From: an uncultured Elusimicrobium sp.
Lineage (GTDB): Bacteria > Elusimicrobiota > Elusimicrobia > Elusimicrobiales > Elusimicrobiaceae
Reading direction: 5' to 3'
DNA: 64,000 bases
Assembly (NCBI GenBank): GCA_947305555.1
Contig: CAMZDW010000001.1
Span: 25,898 to 89,897, forward strand
Made by a program: the position numbers and the translations under genes. Numbering within the stretch: position 1 is the first letter of the stretch; every line of letters begins with the position of its first letter. Positions 41,745 to 49,867 of the stretch are shown piece after piece. Under the pieces are notes generated by a model. The model searched no databases, was not told the DNA's origin, and saw only the letters and a list, made by a program, of their open reading frames with translations.

Positions 41745-42198
41745 AAATAAAATTTTAGGGCCGCGCGCACTTAAGAAATGGATTGCCGCGCAGCGTGCCA
41801 ACGGCAAAAAAATTGTATTTACAAACGGATGTTTTGATATTTTGCATGCCGGGCACGTGAGTGTGTTGGAGTTTTCGCGTTCAAAAGGGGACGTGCTGGT
41901 GGTGGGGTTAAATAGTGATGCCTCGGTACGTCGCTTAAAAGGGCCCACGCGGCCGGTTAACAACCAGGCGGATCGAGCGCTGGTCTTGGCGGCACTAGAA
42001 AGTGTATCTGCCGTGTGTATTTTTGAAGAAGATACTCCCTATAATTTAATTAAAACCGTTTGCCCGGACGTGCTTGTAAAAGGGGGAGATTATAAACCCA
42101 GTGAAATTGTCGGGCGTGAATTTGCAAAAAAAGTGGTGCGTTTCGCCTTATTAAAAGGCCGCTCCACTACCAATATTATTAAAAAAGTGAGTAAGTAG
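41734..42198 (+). CDS. HldE-type D-glycero-beta-D-manno-heptose 1-phosphate adenylyltransferase
   Basis: 154 residues from GTG 41734, overlapping accC by 11 bases. It is the nucleotidyltransferase half of HldE (RfaE domain II) as a separate protein: [14 protein letters not shown] with the HxGH motif, [20 protein letters not shown], and the end KGRSTTNII, where the ISTTxII signature of cytidylyltransferases lies. It makes ADP-heptose precursor for the LPS inner core or glycans. The kinase half is not in this window. A related activity on other sugars or glycerol phosphate is possible. Confidence 0.88.
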   Translation: MKAKNKILGPRALKKWIAAQRANGKKIVFTNGCFDILHAGHVSVLEFSRSKGDVLVVGLNSDASVRRLKGPTRPVNNQADRALVLAALESVSAVCIFEEDTPYNLIKTVCPDVLVKGGDYKPSEIVGREFAKKVVRFALLKGRSTTNIIKKVSK

Positions 42199-42245
42199 AC
42201 CGTGTGAGGCTTAAGCCCAATAAACGGTTGCTGTGCGAGGGAAAA

Positions 42246-43436
42246 ATGTCTGATATTTTTGAGAAGTGCCGAAATTATAAAGATGCCAAAATAGCCATGC
42301 GTATGGGAATTTATGGCTATTTCCAGCCGATAGAATCTGCGCAAGGGCCGGAGGTTATCTTGGATGGAAAAACATACATCATGGCCGGTTCCAATAACTA
42401 TTTGGGGCTTGCCAACGACCCGGAGATGAAAAAAGCGGCGTTGGAAGCTGTCCAAAAATACGGCACGGGGGTGGCCGGTTCGCGCTTACTCAACGGAAAT
42501 ACGAAAATTGCAGATGCCCTGGAAGAGAAACTCGCTAAATTTAAAGGGAAACAAGCCGGACTCTTGTTTTCTACAGGGTACCAAATGAATTTAGGCGTAG
42601 TATCGTGCTTGGTAAAAAAAGGCGATTATGCTATTGTAGATAAATTGGACCATGCCAGTATTTTAGACGGAATTAAAATGTCCGAAGGCGAAATGGTCCG
42701 CTTCAAACACAACGACCCGGCCGATTTGGAACGGGTGCTTTCTAAACTGCCTGCCGACGCCGGAAAACTAATTATTGTAGACGGTGTATTTAGCATGGAA
42801 GGGGACATCTGCCCGTTGCCGGAAATTGTCAAAATCGGCAAGAAGTACGGCGCGCGGATTATGGTGGATGATGCTCACGCCACCGGGATTATCGGTAAAA
42901 CAGGCCGCGGTACATGCGAGTATTTCGGTTTAGAAAATGGCGAAGTGGATTTGGTGGTTGGCACGTGTTCCAAAACATTCGCAACGGTAGGCGGATTTGT
43001 GGTAGGGGATGCGGATGTCATTCACTATATGCGTCACAACGCGCGCAGCCAAATTTTCTCTGCCTCCATGCCGCCGGCTTGTATTGCTTCCATTACAAAG
43101 GCCTTAGATTTAATTGAAAAGGATACCTCTCGCCGCGATAATTTGTTCCGCTTAACAGCCAACCTCAAAAAAGGGTTGGAAGAATTGGGCTATGATTTAG
43201 GCACAAGCGTTACGCCGATTTTACCCGTACACGTAGGCAGCAACGAAAATTGTTTTAAAATGTGGCGCGCGCTACATGAAATGGGAATTTTTGCCAACCC
43301 GGTTATTTCTCCGGCGGTGCCACCAGGCCGTTCGCTTATCCGCTTGACGTTAATGGCTACACATACGGATGAGCACGTGGCCAAAATTATTGAAGCTTTT
43401 GCAATGGCTGGCCGCGCAGTAGGTATCATTAAATAA
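42246..43436 (+). CDS. PLP-dependent alpha-oxoamine synthase (serine palmitoyltransferase/KBL type)
   Basis: 396 residues from ATG 42246 (GAGGGA Shine-Dalgarno). Family marks are YIMAGSNNYLGLANDPEMK, GSRLLNGN, FSTGYQMNLG, VDDAHATGIIG and the PLP lysine Lys243 in VVGTCSKTFATVGGF. The enzyme condenses an amino acid with an acyl-CoA or acyl-ACP. Bacterial serine palmitoyltransferase, KBL and BioF all share this fold. The absence of biotin or threonine genes nearby, and the GNAT gene that follows, favour SPT and thus sphingoid-base synthesis; this is inference. Confidence 0.82.
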   Translation: MSDIFEKCRNYKDAKIAMRMGIYGYFQPIESAQGPEVILDGKTYIMAGSNNYLGLANDPEMKKAALEAVQKYGTGVAGSRLLNGNTKIADALEEKLAKFKGKQAGLLFSTGYQMNLGVVSCLVKKGDYAIVDKLDHASILDGIKMSEGEMVRFKHNDPADLERVLSKLPADAGKLIIVDGVFSMEGDICPLPEIVKIGKKYGARIMVDDAHATGIIGKTGRGTCEYFGLENGEVDLVVGTCSKTFATVGGFVVGDADVIHYMRHNARSQIFSASMPPACIASITKALDLIEKDTSRRDNLFRLTANLKKGLEELGYDLGTSVTPILPVHVGSNENCFKMWRALHEMGIFANPVISPAVPPGRSLIRLTLMATHTDEHVAKIIEAFAMAGRAVGIIK

Positions 43437-43443
43437 TTTGGAT

Positions 43444-43474
43444 AGCACCCCTTTTGGAAGGGGTGCTGTTTTTT
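43444..43474 (+). terminator. Terminator immediately before the GNAT gene
   Basis: AGCACCCC and GGGGTGCT pair perfectly around TTTTGGAA, followed by GTTTTTT. It ends 10 bases before ATG 43485, overlapping the GNAT ribosome-binding region. Confidence 0.8.
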
Positions 43475-43484
43475 GGGGGGCCTT

Positions 43485-44597
43485 ATGGCTTTGACTGTAC
43501 GTGAATTAACGACAGATAAAGAATTAGATGCATTTGTCCATTTTCCATTTGAACTTTATCAAAATGATTCGTATTGGGTAGGCGAATTAAAAGCTGATAC
43601 GAAACACTTAATCAGCTTGCAAGATGCCTTTTGGAAAAATGCTTCGCGAGCGCTTTTTATGGCTTATGAGGGGGAAAAACCCGTCGGTCGGATTATGGCA
43701 CTAGTCAACCGGGCTCATAATGAATTTCACCACGAAAAAATTGGTTTTTTTGGTTTTTTTGACTGTGTAAACGATTCGCGGGTCAGTGCTGCTTTGTTTG
43801 CCGCAGCTGAAAATTGGTTGCGTGCGCAAGGGGTTACGGCCATGCGGGGCCCTGCTAATCCTTCCAGCAATCACACGTATGGGCTTTTAGTGGACGGTTT
43901 TGACCGCATGCCGGCAATCATGATGCCGTACAATTTCCCGTATTATGCGGAACTAATTGAAAAGGCCGGCCTAACAAAAATCAAAGATTTACTAGCCTTC
44001 CATCGAACGAAAGATGACTCATTTTCTGAGCGTTTTTTAAAAGTATGTGCCCGGTGCGAACGTGCCAAAGGTGTGACATTAAGGCGGCTCAATCTTGACA
44101 AATTAGACCAGGAAGCCGAAATCATCCGCGAGATTTATAATAAAGCGTGGGCCGAGAACTGGGGTTTTGTCCCGTTAGGGGAAGGCGAAATGGCCGAAAT
44201 TGTCCAAGAGTTAAAATTAATTTTGAAGCCGGAGGGAACGTGCATATTGGAGGTGGATGGCGTCCCGGCCGGATTTTACATTGCCATTCCCAATGTCAGT
44301 GTGATATTCAAGGAATTGAAAGGAACACTCAAAAATCCATGGCGAGTATGCAAAGCATTGTGGGCCTGGTTTCACATCAAAGATGCACGGTTAATTATGC
44401 TAGGAGTGCTTCCCGAATTTCGCAAACGTGGCATTGATTTAATTTTGATTAAGCATATTATTACGCATGGTGTAGCGGTGTGGAACGAGGCAGAACTTTC
44501 CTGGGTGCTGGAAGACAATGTCGGGATGATTCGCGGTATAGAGGAATGTGGTTGCCACCCCAGTAAACGTTACCGCGTGTATCAAAAAGATTTATAA
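43485..44597 (+). CDS. GNAT-family acyltransferase, possible ceramide synthase partner
   Basis: 370 residues from ATG 43485 (GGGGGG Shine-Dalgarno; a longer frame starts 4 codons upstream). It is longer than a single GNAT domain. An N-terminal acyltransferase-like half has FELYQNDSYWVGELKAD, GRIMALVNRAHNEFH and AMRGPANPSSNHTYGLLVDGF. A second half carries a GNAT core (MLGVLPEFRKRGIDLILIKHII, the acetyl-CoA loop). The same kind of protein neighbours serine palmitoyltransferase in other bacteria, and the Caulobacter ceramide synthase is GNAT-like. N-acylation of a sphingoid base is therefore plausible but not shown. Confidence 0.72.
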   Translation: MALTVRELTTDKELDAFVHFPFELYQNDSYWVGELKADTKHLISLQDAFWKNASRALFMAYEGEKPVGRIMALVNRAHNEFHHEKIGFFGFFDCVNDSRVSAALFAAAENWLRAQGVTAMRGPANPSSNHTYGLLVDGFDRMPAIMMPYNFPYYAELIEKAGLTKIKDLLAFHRTKDDSFSERFLKVCARCERAKGVTLRRLNLDKLDQEAEIIREIYNKAWAENWGFVPLGEGEMAEIVQELKLILKPEGTCILEVDGVPAGFYIAIPNVSVIFKELKGTLKNPWRVCKALWAWFHIKDARLIMLGVLPEFRKRGIDLILIKHIITHGVAVWNEAELSWVLEDNVGMIRGIEECGCHPSKRYRVYQKDL

Positions 44598-44602
44598 AAC
44601 CA

Positions 44603-44674
44603 AGGGCCTTACCTTTCCCACGAGATAAGGCCCTGGAAGGTTCCAACCGCACAGGTCCCCTCCTATACGGTTGG
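44603..44674 (+). ncRNA. Structured 3' region or small RNA candidate
   Basis: Two stems follow the GNAT stop codon: AGGGCCTTA (44603-44611) with TAAGGCCCT (44626-44634), and CCAACCG (44643-44649) with CGGTTGG (44668-44674). A strong terminator closes the region at 44695-44734. I do not recognise an RNA family. It may only be 3' UTR structure. Confidence 0.3.
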
Positions 44675-44694
44675 ATTGGATGAAATTGGTAGGC

Positions 44695-44734
44695 AAAAGC
44701 CCCACCGGGTACTCCGGCCGGGGCTTTCGTCTTT
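44695..44734 (+). terminator. Terminator closing the GNAT transcript
   Basis: AAAGCCCC and GGGGCTTT with an inner CCGG/CCGG stem; TCGTCTTT follows. Confidence 0.8.
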
Positions 44735-44924
44735 ACGGAGAAAGATGATTTACCTCAGTAAAAAATCCCTCTCCATCCCCCAGTTGTTCCCTTTACTGGT
44801 TTGCGCCAGTTTATTCCCCGGAACATTATTAAGATAAAAAACTACGCGCCATTCGGCAAGTGAAAAAATTAATTAGAAAAGGTTAATACTCCTTAACCTG
44901 TTTGGTATTTATAAAAGTATTTTT

Positions 44925-45342
44925 TATTCTTTTTCTGTTTGCAGAAATAATGGTTGTACTTTTTGTATCAACAAAAAGTACCAAAAACATTATTTAATGT
45001 TCTTTTTCTAGCCGTAGAAAAAGAACGAAAAAGACTCGCCTCCCGGTTCCATTGCGGGACAAACAAAACGGGCTATTTTTTAAACTCGCTCTGCTCAAAC
45101 ATAAAAAATAGCAAAACCGTTTTGAGAGTCCCTCCATAGGCGGAACAAGTCGGCCTTCAAAACCTCAATAGGAAAAAACCTATTTATATATAGTTTATCC
45201 GTCCTTTTTATGCTTCCTTTGGGGGTGTTCTTTTTGATACTTTTTCTCGCACGAGAAAAAGTAGATATCACTTTTTGTTTACTTTTTGTCGGCACAAAAA
45301 GTAAAAAAACTTTTTTGGTTATTTTTTCTGTTTGCAGAAAAA
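44925..45342. repeat. Cluster of perfect palindromes built on TTTTT-C/G-T stems
   Basis: Palindromes lie at 44956-44981 (GTACTTTTTGT, loop ATCA), 44999-45026 (GTTCTTTTTCTA, loop GCCG), 45238-45263 (TACTTTTTCTCG, loop CA), 45280-45303 (TACTTTTTGT, loop CGGC) and 45323-45342 (TTTTTCTG, loop TTTG). A worn copy of the last, around TTTCTG TTTG CAGAAA, starts near 44930. All share an ACTTTTT core with the reverse complement AAAAAGT, which suggests one interspersed repeat family. Confidence 0.75.
45065..45123. repeat. Larger imperfect inverted repeat within the palindrome cluster
   Basis: AAAACGG plus GCTATTTTTT (45065-45081) pair with AAAAAATAGC (45103-45112) and, after four unpaired A, CCGTTTT (45117-45123). 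The 21-base loop reads AAACTCGCTCTGCTCAAACA. It may be the core of a small non-autonomous element. Confidence 0.6.
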
Positions 45343-45357
45343 GGATTCACAAAACAC

Positions 45358-45385
45358 TTGACTCGTTTTTTTTTTTTGATACACT
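45358..45385 (+). promoter_or_regulatory. Promoter of the second prepilin gene
   Basis: -35 TTGACT (45358-45363), a 16-base T-rich spacer, -10 TACACT (45380-45385). The T tract of 13 or so bases in the spacer is unusual and could slip. Confidence 0.5.
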
Positions 45386-45421
45386 TCTTTTGTCAGTTAT
45401 ATTAAAACAGAAGGAGTGAGT

Positions 45422-45913
45422 ATGAAAAATCAAAATACGGGCAGTTTAGGATTTACACTGATTGAATTATTAGTGGTAGTTTTAATTATCGGTATTTTGG
45501 CAGCGGTGGCACTGCCGCAGTATCAAAAAGCGGTAGAGAAAAGCAGAGTGGCAGGAGTGTGGAGTATATTGAGCTCTTTCCAAAAAGCGGCCGAAGCTTA
45601 TAGGTTGGAAGAACCAGATTGGTGGGATTTGTATTATCCAAAAGATTTGGACGTGGATTTTGGATTTAGCTATGAGGGCGCTTTTTGTTCTGGGTCAACG
45701 TGTCAGTTACCTTGTGGTTCCACTGGGTGGACCAATTGTTCGATGTTCGCTCGTAAAGAGACCCAGGACAGTGGTGTGAGTGTAGCTTTTACATTTTTTA
45801 AGGATGCTCAATGCAATCAACTGATTTTAAATGATAGGGGAGAGAAAAAATGTTTCGGGCCAACATGCTCTTTGTTAGGCATATCCCAAGGCAATCAGCT
45901 CTACTCATGTTAA
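45422..45913 (+). CDS. Type IV-like prepilin
   Basis: 163 residues from ATG 45422 (AAGGAG Shine-Dalgarno). The class III leader SLG|FTLIE with Glu at +5 is followed by LLVVVLIIGILAAVALPQYQKAVEKSR, the classic PilE/PilA helix. The C-terminal part has eight Cys (CSGSTCQLPCGSTGWTNC, CNQ, CFGPTC, YSC at the very end), so several disulfides are likely. It is monocistronic behind its own promoter. Size and layout fit a major or minor pilin of the PilE kind; the Cys-rich tail also appears, much extended, in the prepilin at 6153. Confidence 0.88.
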   Translation: MKNQNTGSLGFTLIELLVVVLIIGILAAVALPQYQKAVEKSRVAGVWSILSSFQKAAEAYRLEEPDWWDLYYPKDLDVDFGFSYEGAFCSGSTCQLPCGSTGWTNCSMFARKETQDSGVSVAFTFFKDAQCNQLILNDRGEKKCFGPTCSLLGISQGNQLYSC

Positions 45914-45932
45914 GTTATCAATAATCTATATC

Positions 45933-45968
45933 AAAAAATCCGGCGGGGAGGGTGTTGCCGGATTTTTT
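45933..45968. terminator. Bidirectional terminator after the prepilin
   Basis: AAAAAATCCGGC and GCCGGATTTTTT pair perfectly around a 12-base loop. Confidence 0.92.
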
Positions 45969-45970
45969 AC

Positions 45971-46876
45971 TTATTTTCCGGTTACGCGTTTCCAAGCGGC
46001 TAAAAAATCTTCCGGTACGGGAGCTTCAAATTGATAATTGCGGCCGCTGATTGGATGTTTGAATTCAATTTTCCGCGCATGGAGCATTAAGCGGTCGGCG
46101 GTGGCTCCTTTGTAAAGCCAGTCGCCCAGGACGGGGTAACCTAACCAATTTAGGTGTACGCGCAACTGATTGGTGCGGCCTGTTTTGGGGTATAATTCAA
46201 CGTACGTAAATCCGTTTTTACGTTCCAACACTTTGTACCCGGTTACCGCCTCACGCCCAACATCGGAAGCCTTAATTTTTCCTCCGGCTACCCGACCAAT
46301 CGGTACGTCAATAGTTCCTTCATTATCCGGTATCTCACCGCAGGCAATGGCGTGGTACGTTTTATGTACTTCACGATTGGCAAATAAAGTCACCATCTCT
46401 GCTTGAAATTCGGGCGTTTTGGCCACAATCATCACGCCGCTGGTTTCCCGGTCTAACCGGTGTACAAGGCCGGCTCGTGGCGTAGCCAAGTCATACCCTT
46501 TAGGTGGGTTGGCTAAGATAATGGAAGCTAACGTTTCTTCGGCGGAAAAAGCCGCTTCTAAATGTTCTTCCCAGATAGGGCTTTGCGGATGTACTAGCAT
46601 CCCGGCCGGTTTAATAAGTGCAAAGAAATCTTTTCCATCAAAGAGCATTAGGTCCGCTAGTTTTGTGCGACTATCTGCTTGCGGCAGCTCAATCACAACG
46701 GTTTCCCCTTCGGTAAGCGGCCAGGAGGGTTTTACTTTTTTCCCATTAACGGTTACGTGGCCGTCTTTAATCAGTTTTTGCACAAGGGAACGCGAAAGTG
46801 TTTCCAGCGTATCAGCTACAAAAATATCGAGTCGGCGGGAGTAACCTTCAAAAATAATCGTTTTTTTATTTGCCAT
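45971..46876 (-). CDS. RluA/RluD-family pseudouridine synthase
   Basis: 301 residues. An N-terminal S4 RNA-binding domain (RLDIFVADTLETLSRSLVQKLIKDGHVTVNG) precedes the catalytic domain with the signature HRLDRETSGVMIVAK (Asp is catalytic), and later YPKTGRTNQLRVHLNWLGYPVLGD. RluD-type enzymes modify 23S rRNA at helix 69; RluC-like targets are possible. The gene overlaps lgt by 11 bases and closes a six-gene minus-strand run starting at the phosphohexomutase. Confidence 0.9.
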   Translation of the reverse strand: MANKKTIIFEGYSRRLDIFVADTLETLSRSLVQKLIKDGHVTVNGKKVKPSWPLTEGETVVIELPQADSRTKLADLMLFDGKDFFALIKPAGMLVHPQSPIWEEHLEAAFSAEETLASIILANPPKGYDLATPRAGLVHRLDRETSGVMIVAKTPEFQAEMVTLFANREVHKTYHAIACGEIPDNEGTIDVPIGRVAGGKIKASDVGREAVTGYKVLERKNGFTYVELYPKTGRTNQLRVHLNWLGYPVLGDWLYKGATADRLMLHARKIEFKHPISGRNYQFEAPVPEDFLAAWKRVTGK

Positions 46877-47657
46877 GGGAAGTTCCTTTTTTTTGTATAA
46901 AAATCCAACTTGTAAATGCCAGTGTTGAAATCACAATGGCAATGCATTGGGAGGGGGATAAGCCGAGTATAAAAGCACCCCGATAGTCTCCCCTGAAAAA
47001 TTCAATCGTAAAACGTAGTAAACTGTAACAAGCAATATAGAGAAGTAAAATCATCCCGTCTTTATGTGGTTTGTTATAAAGTTTATGTAGCAGGAGAAAC
47101 AACAGTAAATTAGCAACACTTTCGTAGAGTTGGGTAGGATGCAGCGGAATTCCTAGTAATTGCGGGGGCACTAAAGAATGCGTATCGGTAAACGTAACAC
47201 CCCAGGGCAGTGTAGTCGGCCGTCCGTAGCAACACCCGGCCAAAAAACAGCCGATACGTCCTACCATGTGCCCCAGTGGAAGCCCCACAATCATAAAGTC
47301 AGATGTTTTTAAAATGGGAAGATTTTTTTTCTTCATATAGTAGATAAGCGCACCAACCGATACAATCATTCCCCCAAAGAATACAAACCCATATCGGAAA
47401 TCACGTACTACCATTGTTATTTTTTCAGCGAAGGTAGCACCTAATTGATTCCAGTTAAGTAATACAAAAAGTAATTTAGCTCCCACCAAAGCGCCTACAA
47501 AAGCGATAAAAATAAGATTCCAAAAGGTATCTTTATCCAGGCTGATTTTTTTGAGCCGGGGGACTAGATACAGACAAGCCGCCGCATAGCCCAGTGCGGT
47601 CATGAGTCCGTAACTGGCCAATTCAAAAGAGCCGATTTTTAAGAATACCGGATGCAT
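46866..47657 (-). CDS. lgt: Prolipoprotein diacylglyceryl transferase
   Basis: 263 residues with seven predicted membrane helices. The Lgt signature GRIGCFLAGCCYGRPT (Arg-Ile-Gly..CC.G) and the later HPTQLYESVANL are intact. It attaches diacylglycerol from phosphatidylglycerol to the lipobox cysteine, the first step of lipoprotein maturation; substrates here include the products at 11238 and 52514. The start overlaps the stop of the upstream hydrolase gene as TAATG. Confidence 0.94.
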   Translation of the reverse strand: MHPVFLKIGSFELASYGLMTALGYAAACLYLVPRLKKISLDKDTFWNLIFIAFVGALVGAKLLFVLLNWNQLGATFAEKITMVVRDFRYGFVFFGGMIVSVGALIYYMKKKNLPILKTSDFMIVGLPLGHMVGRIGCFLAGCCYGRPTTLPWGVTFTDTHSLVPPQLLGIPLHPTQLYESVANLLLFLLLHKLYNKPHKDGMILLLYIACYSLLRFTIEFFRGDYRGAFILGLSPSQCIAIVISTLAFTSWIFIQKKGTSHGK

Positions 47658-48265
47658 TATAAAAAGTCCTTGTCACGCAACGCATTGCGCATGAATGGAT
47701 TTTGAATGCGTTCATACCCAATTGTAGAGCTGCACTTTCCGCCGTAACTATGCCCGGCGAAAATCTGCGTATCTTCGGGTAATTGGGCCAGTTTCAATAA
47801 ACTTTCACGCATTTGGCGCGGATCGGAAGTGGGTAAATCCACCCGCCCGCACGCACCGGGAAAAAGCGTATCTCCCGTGAACAAATAGTTCTCAATTTGA
47901 ATGCACACTCCTCCGGCCGTATGCCCGGGTGTAGGAATGACATGTACGGAAAAAGGACCAATAGCAAACGTTTGTTCTCCTTGATAAAGATGAAGATATA
48001 AGGGAGAAATACCGGCTAGCATTTCGTCCTTTTTTTCCAAATAACCTTTAACGCCTGTTTTTTCCAGTAAGGTTTGTGCAAATTTAACGTGATCAAAGTG
48101 GCCGTGCGTAAAAAACACGGCTAACAGGGTGAGTTTCTTTTCTTGCAATGTGTGCTCCAAGAAAGACATGTCCCATGCCGGGTCAATGAGCAGCGCTTGC
48201 CCGTCCTGGCTGATAAGGTATGTGCAATTATCCATGGGACCCAAGTTGATAACGTCTATTTGCAT
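47657..48265 (-). CDS. Metallo-beta-lactamase-fold hydrolase (glyoxalase II-like)
   Basis: 202 residues from ATG 48265, placed right after the upstream stop (TAATATG). The open frame starts further back at a GTG inside that gene, without a ribosome site. The metal motif FFTHGHFDHV, then PTPGHTAGGVC, FTGDTLFPGACGR and a final FAGHSYGGKC give the full set of His/Asp ligands. It has the size of YcbL-type type II glyoxalases. Hydrolysis of a thioester such as S-lactoylglutathione is the family default; the true substrate is unknown. Confidence 0.85.
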   Translation of the reverse strand: MQIDVINLGPMDNCTYLISQDGQALLIDPAWDMSFLEHTLQEKKLTLLAVFFTHGHFDHVKFAQTLLEKTGVKGYLEKKDEMLAGISPLYLHLYQGEQTFAIGPFSVHVIPTPGHTAGGVCIQIENYLFTGDTLFPGACGRVDLPTSDPRQMRESLLKLAQLPEDTQIFAGHSYGGKCSSTIGYERIQNPFMRNALRDKDFL

Positions 48266-48266
48266 A

Positions 48267-48566
48267 TTATTTTTCCGTAAATCGGAACTCAACTTCACCA
48301 GGTTTGACTAGGTGATACTGGGTGCGCGCCAGTTGCTCAATGAGTTCGGGATCTTCCTGTTCTAATTTTGTTTTGAGTTGTTGCAACTTTTCAAATTCTA
48401 CATCTAATTGTTTGCTGCGTCGCATTAATTTATTTTTTTCCATTTTGTTATGGGCCAAACTTAAAAAGCTGCCACCCAAAAAGAGCACGACTATTCCTGT
48501 GAGGGCCAGCCCCCACAGGAGTAGTTTTTTATTACGCAAAAAAGTTTGTTTCAGTTCTTGAGTCAT
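48267..48566 (-). CDS. FtsB/DivIC-like septum formation initiator
   Basis: 99 residues. A short basic N-terminus, one membrane helix (LLLWGLALTGIVVLFLGGSFL) and a heptad coiled coil (NKLMRRSKQLDVEFEKLQQLKTKLE) lead to the family end DPELIEQLARTQYHLVKPGEVEF. FtsB/DivIC joins FtsL and FtsQ in the divisome. Location next to eno is common (ftsB follows eno in E. coli), which supports the call. Its start overlaps the eno stop as TAATG. Confidence 0.9.
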   Translation of the reverse strand: MTQELKQTFLRNKKLLLWGLALTGIVVLFLGGSFLSLAHNKMEKNKLMRRSKQLDVEFEKLQQLKTKLEQEDPELIEQLARTQYHLVKPGEVEFRFTEK

Positions 48567-49837
48567 TATTTTTTAAATGCGCGGTTTTGTGCATACACGG
48601 CTTTCGCGCCCAACTCCTGTTCAATTTGTAATAAACGGTTATATTTAGCAGTTCGTTCGCTGCGTGCTGGAGCGCCAGTTTTGATCGCGCCGGCATTGGT
48701 GGCTACTGCCAAGTCTGCAATGAACGTATCTTCCGTTTCGCCGGATCGGTGTGATACAATACAACTGTATCCGTGCTGGCGTGCTAAATCCATCACATCA
48801 ATCGTTTCTGTTACCGTGCCTACTTGGTTTACTTTGATTAGAATAGAATTGGCTGCATGGCGTTCAATACCCAGTGCCAAACGTTTAACTTGGGTGACAA
48901 ATAAATCATCTCCCACTAAGTTAATTTTTTTACCCAGTTTCTTGGTAATATTTTCCCATCCTTTCCAGTCATCTTCTTGAAGCGGATCTTCGATAGATAC
49001 GATTGGATACTTTTTGCACCAGTTTGCATAAATATTGATAAGTTCTTCCGAAGAACGCGCTTGGCCTTCAAAATAATAACTACCCTCTTTAAAAAATTCA
49101 CTGGAAGCACAATCCATCGCCAGCGATAGGTTTGTGTGCCCGGCGCTATCGGCCGCTGCCAAAATGGTTTTTAAAACAGTTTCATGTTCGGGAATTTTTG
49201 GAGCGAAACCGCCCTCATCCCCCACGGCCGTAACCATTCCCTGATGTGCGAGTGCTTTTTTCAATGCCTGATAAGTTTCACAGGCACTGCAAAGTGCCTG
49301 GGAAAAAGTATCAGCAGCCGTTGGTAAAATCATAAATTCCTGTACGTCCAGACCGGAATCTGCATGCTTACCACCATTAATGATGTTGAGCATGGGCGTC
49401 GGTAAAAGATAGGTATCAAAGGAAAGATCATACACCCGTCGAATATATTCGTAAAGTGGCAACCGGGCATGTTGGCTCCCGGCACGCAACACCGCCATAG
49501 AAACGGCCAAAGTGGCATTGGCTCCTAGGTTGGACTTATGCTCCGTCCCATCTAGTTGAATCATGCTTTCGTCCACCAGGCGCATGTCTAGCGGGCTGAC
49601 TCCGGCGAGTAGTTGCGAAATTCGCGACACGTTGGCGACCGCTTTTAAAACACCTTTGCCATTGTAACGGGTGCCGCCATCTCGTAATTCTAACGCTTCA
49701 TGCGAACCGGTAGAGGCTCCGCTGGGTACAGCAGCAGTACCTACTGAACCATCATCTAAAAACACATCAGCGGCTATCGTTGGAAATCCCCGTGAATCTA
49801 GAATTTCACGAGCAGTTACCTTTTTGATACGGACCAT
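48566..49837 (-). CDS. eno: Enolase
   Basis: 423 residues. Start ITAREILDSRGFPTI, then GASTG, EFMILPTAA, GDEGGFAPK, the metal-binding SIEDPLQEDDW and GDDLFVT, and the signature NSILIKVNQVGTVTET. The flexible-loop and C-terminal block SHRSGETEDTFIADLAVA is complete. It converts 2-phosphoglycerate to phosphoenolpyruvate in glycolysis. AAGGGGGTAAG precedes the ATG. Together with the phosphohexomutase upstream it marks a sugar-fermenting metabolism. Confidence 0.97.
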   Translation of the reverse strand: MVRIKKVTAREILDSRGFPTIAADVFLDDGSVGTAAVPSGASTGSHEALELRDGGTRYNGKGVLKAVANVSRISQLLAGVSPLDMRLVDESMIQLDGTEHKSNLGANATLAVSMAVLRAGSQHARLPLYEYIRRVYDLSFDTYLLPTPMLNIINGGKHADSGLDVQEFMILPTAADTFSQALCSACETYQALKKALAHQGMVTAVGDEGGFAPKIPEHETVLKTILAAADSAGHTNLSLAMDCASSEFFKEGSYYFEGQARSSEELINIYANWCKKYPIVSIEDPLQEDDWKGWENITKKLGKKINLVGDDLFVTQVKRLALGIERHAANSILIKVNQVGTVTETIDVMDLARQHGYSCIVSHRSGETEDTFIADLAVATNAGAIKTGAPARSERTAKYNRLLQIEQELGAKAVYAQNRAFKK

Positions 49838-49867
49838 ACTTACCCCCTTAAAGCTGTTACAAACAGC

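Larger units (their letters stand above)
44598..45421. other. 824-base region without a gene
   Basis: It holds two stem-loops and a terminator after the GNAT gene (44603-44734), about 150 bases with nothing recognisable (44740-44878), a short hairpin AGGTTAA/TTAACCT (44880-44899), a palindrome cluster (44925-45342) and the promoter of the second prepilin (45358-45385). Short open frames here are broken up by the palindromes and look spurious. Confidence 0.7.

Noticed and set aside
44603..44734. 6S, SRP or tmRNA identity for the stem-loops after the GNAT gene
   Set aside because: None of the conserved cores of these RNAs is present; only generic hairpins are seen.
44954..45139. Short plus-strand frames of about 60 residues in the palindrome cluster, and others up to 45419
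   Set aside because: They translate the palindromes themselves (Phe/Lys runs), lack ribosome sites and resemble no protein.
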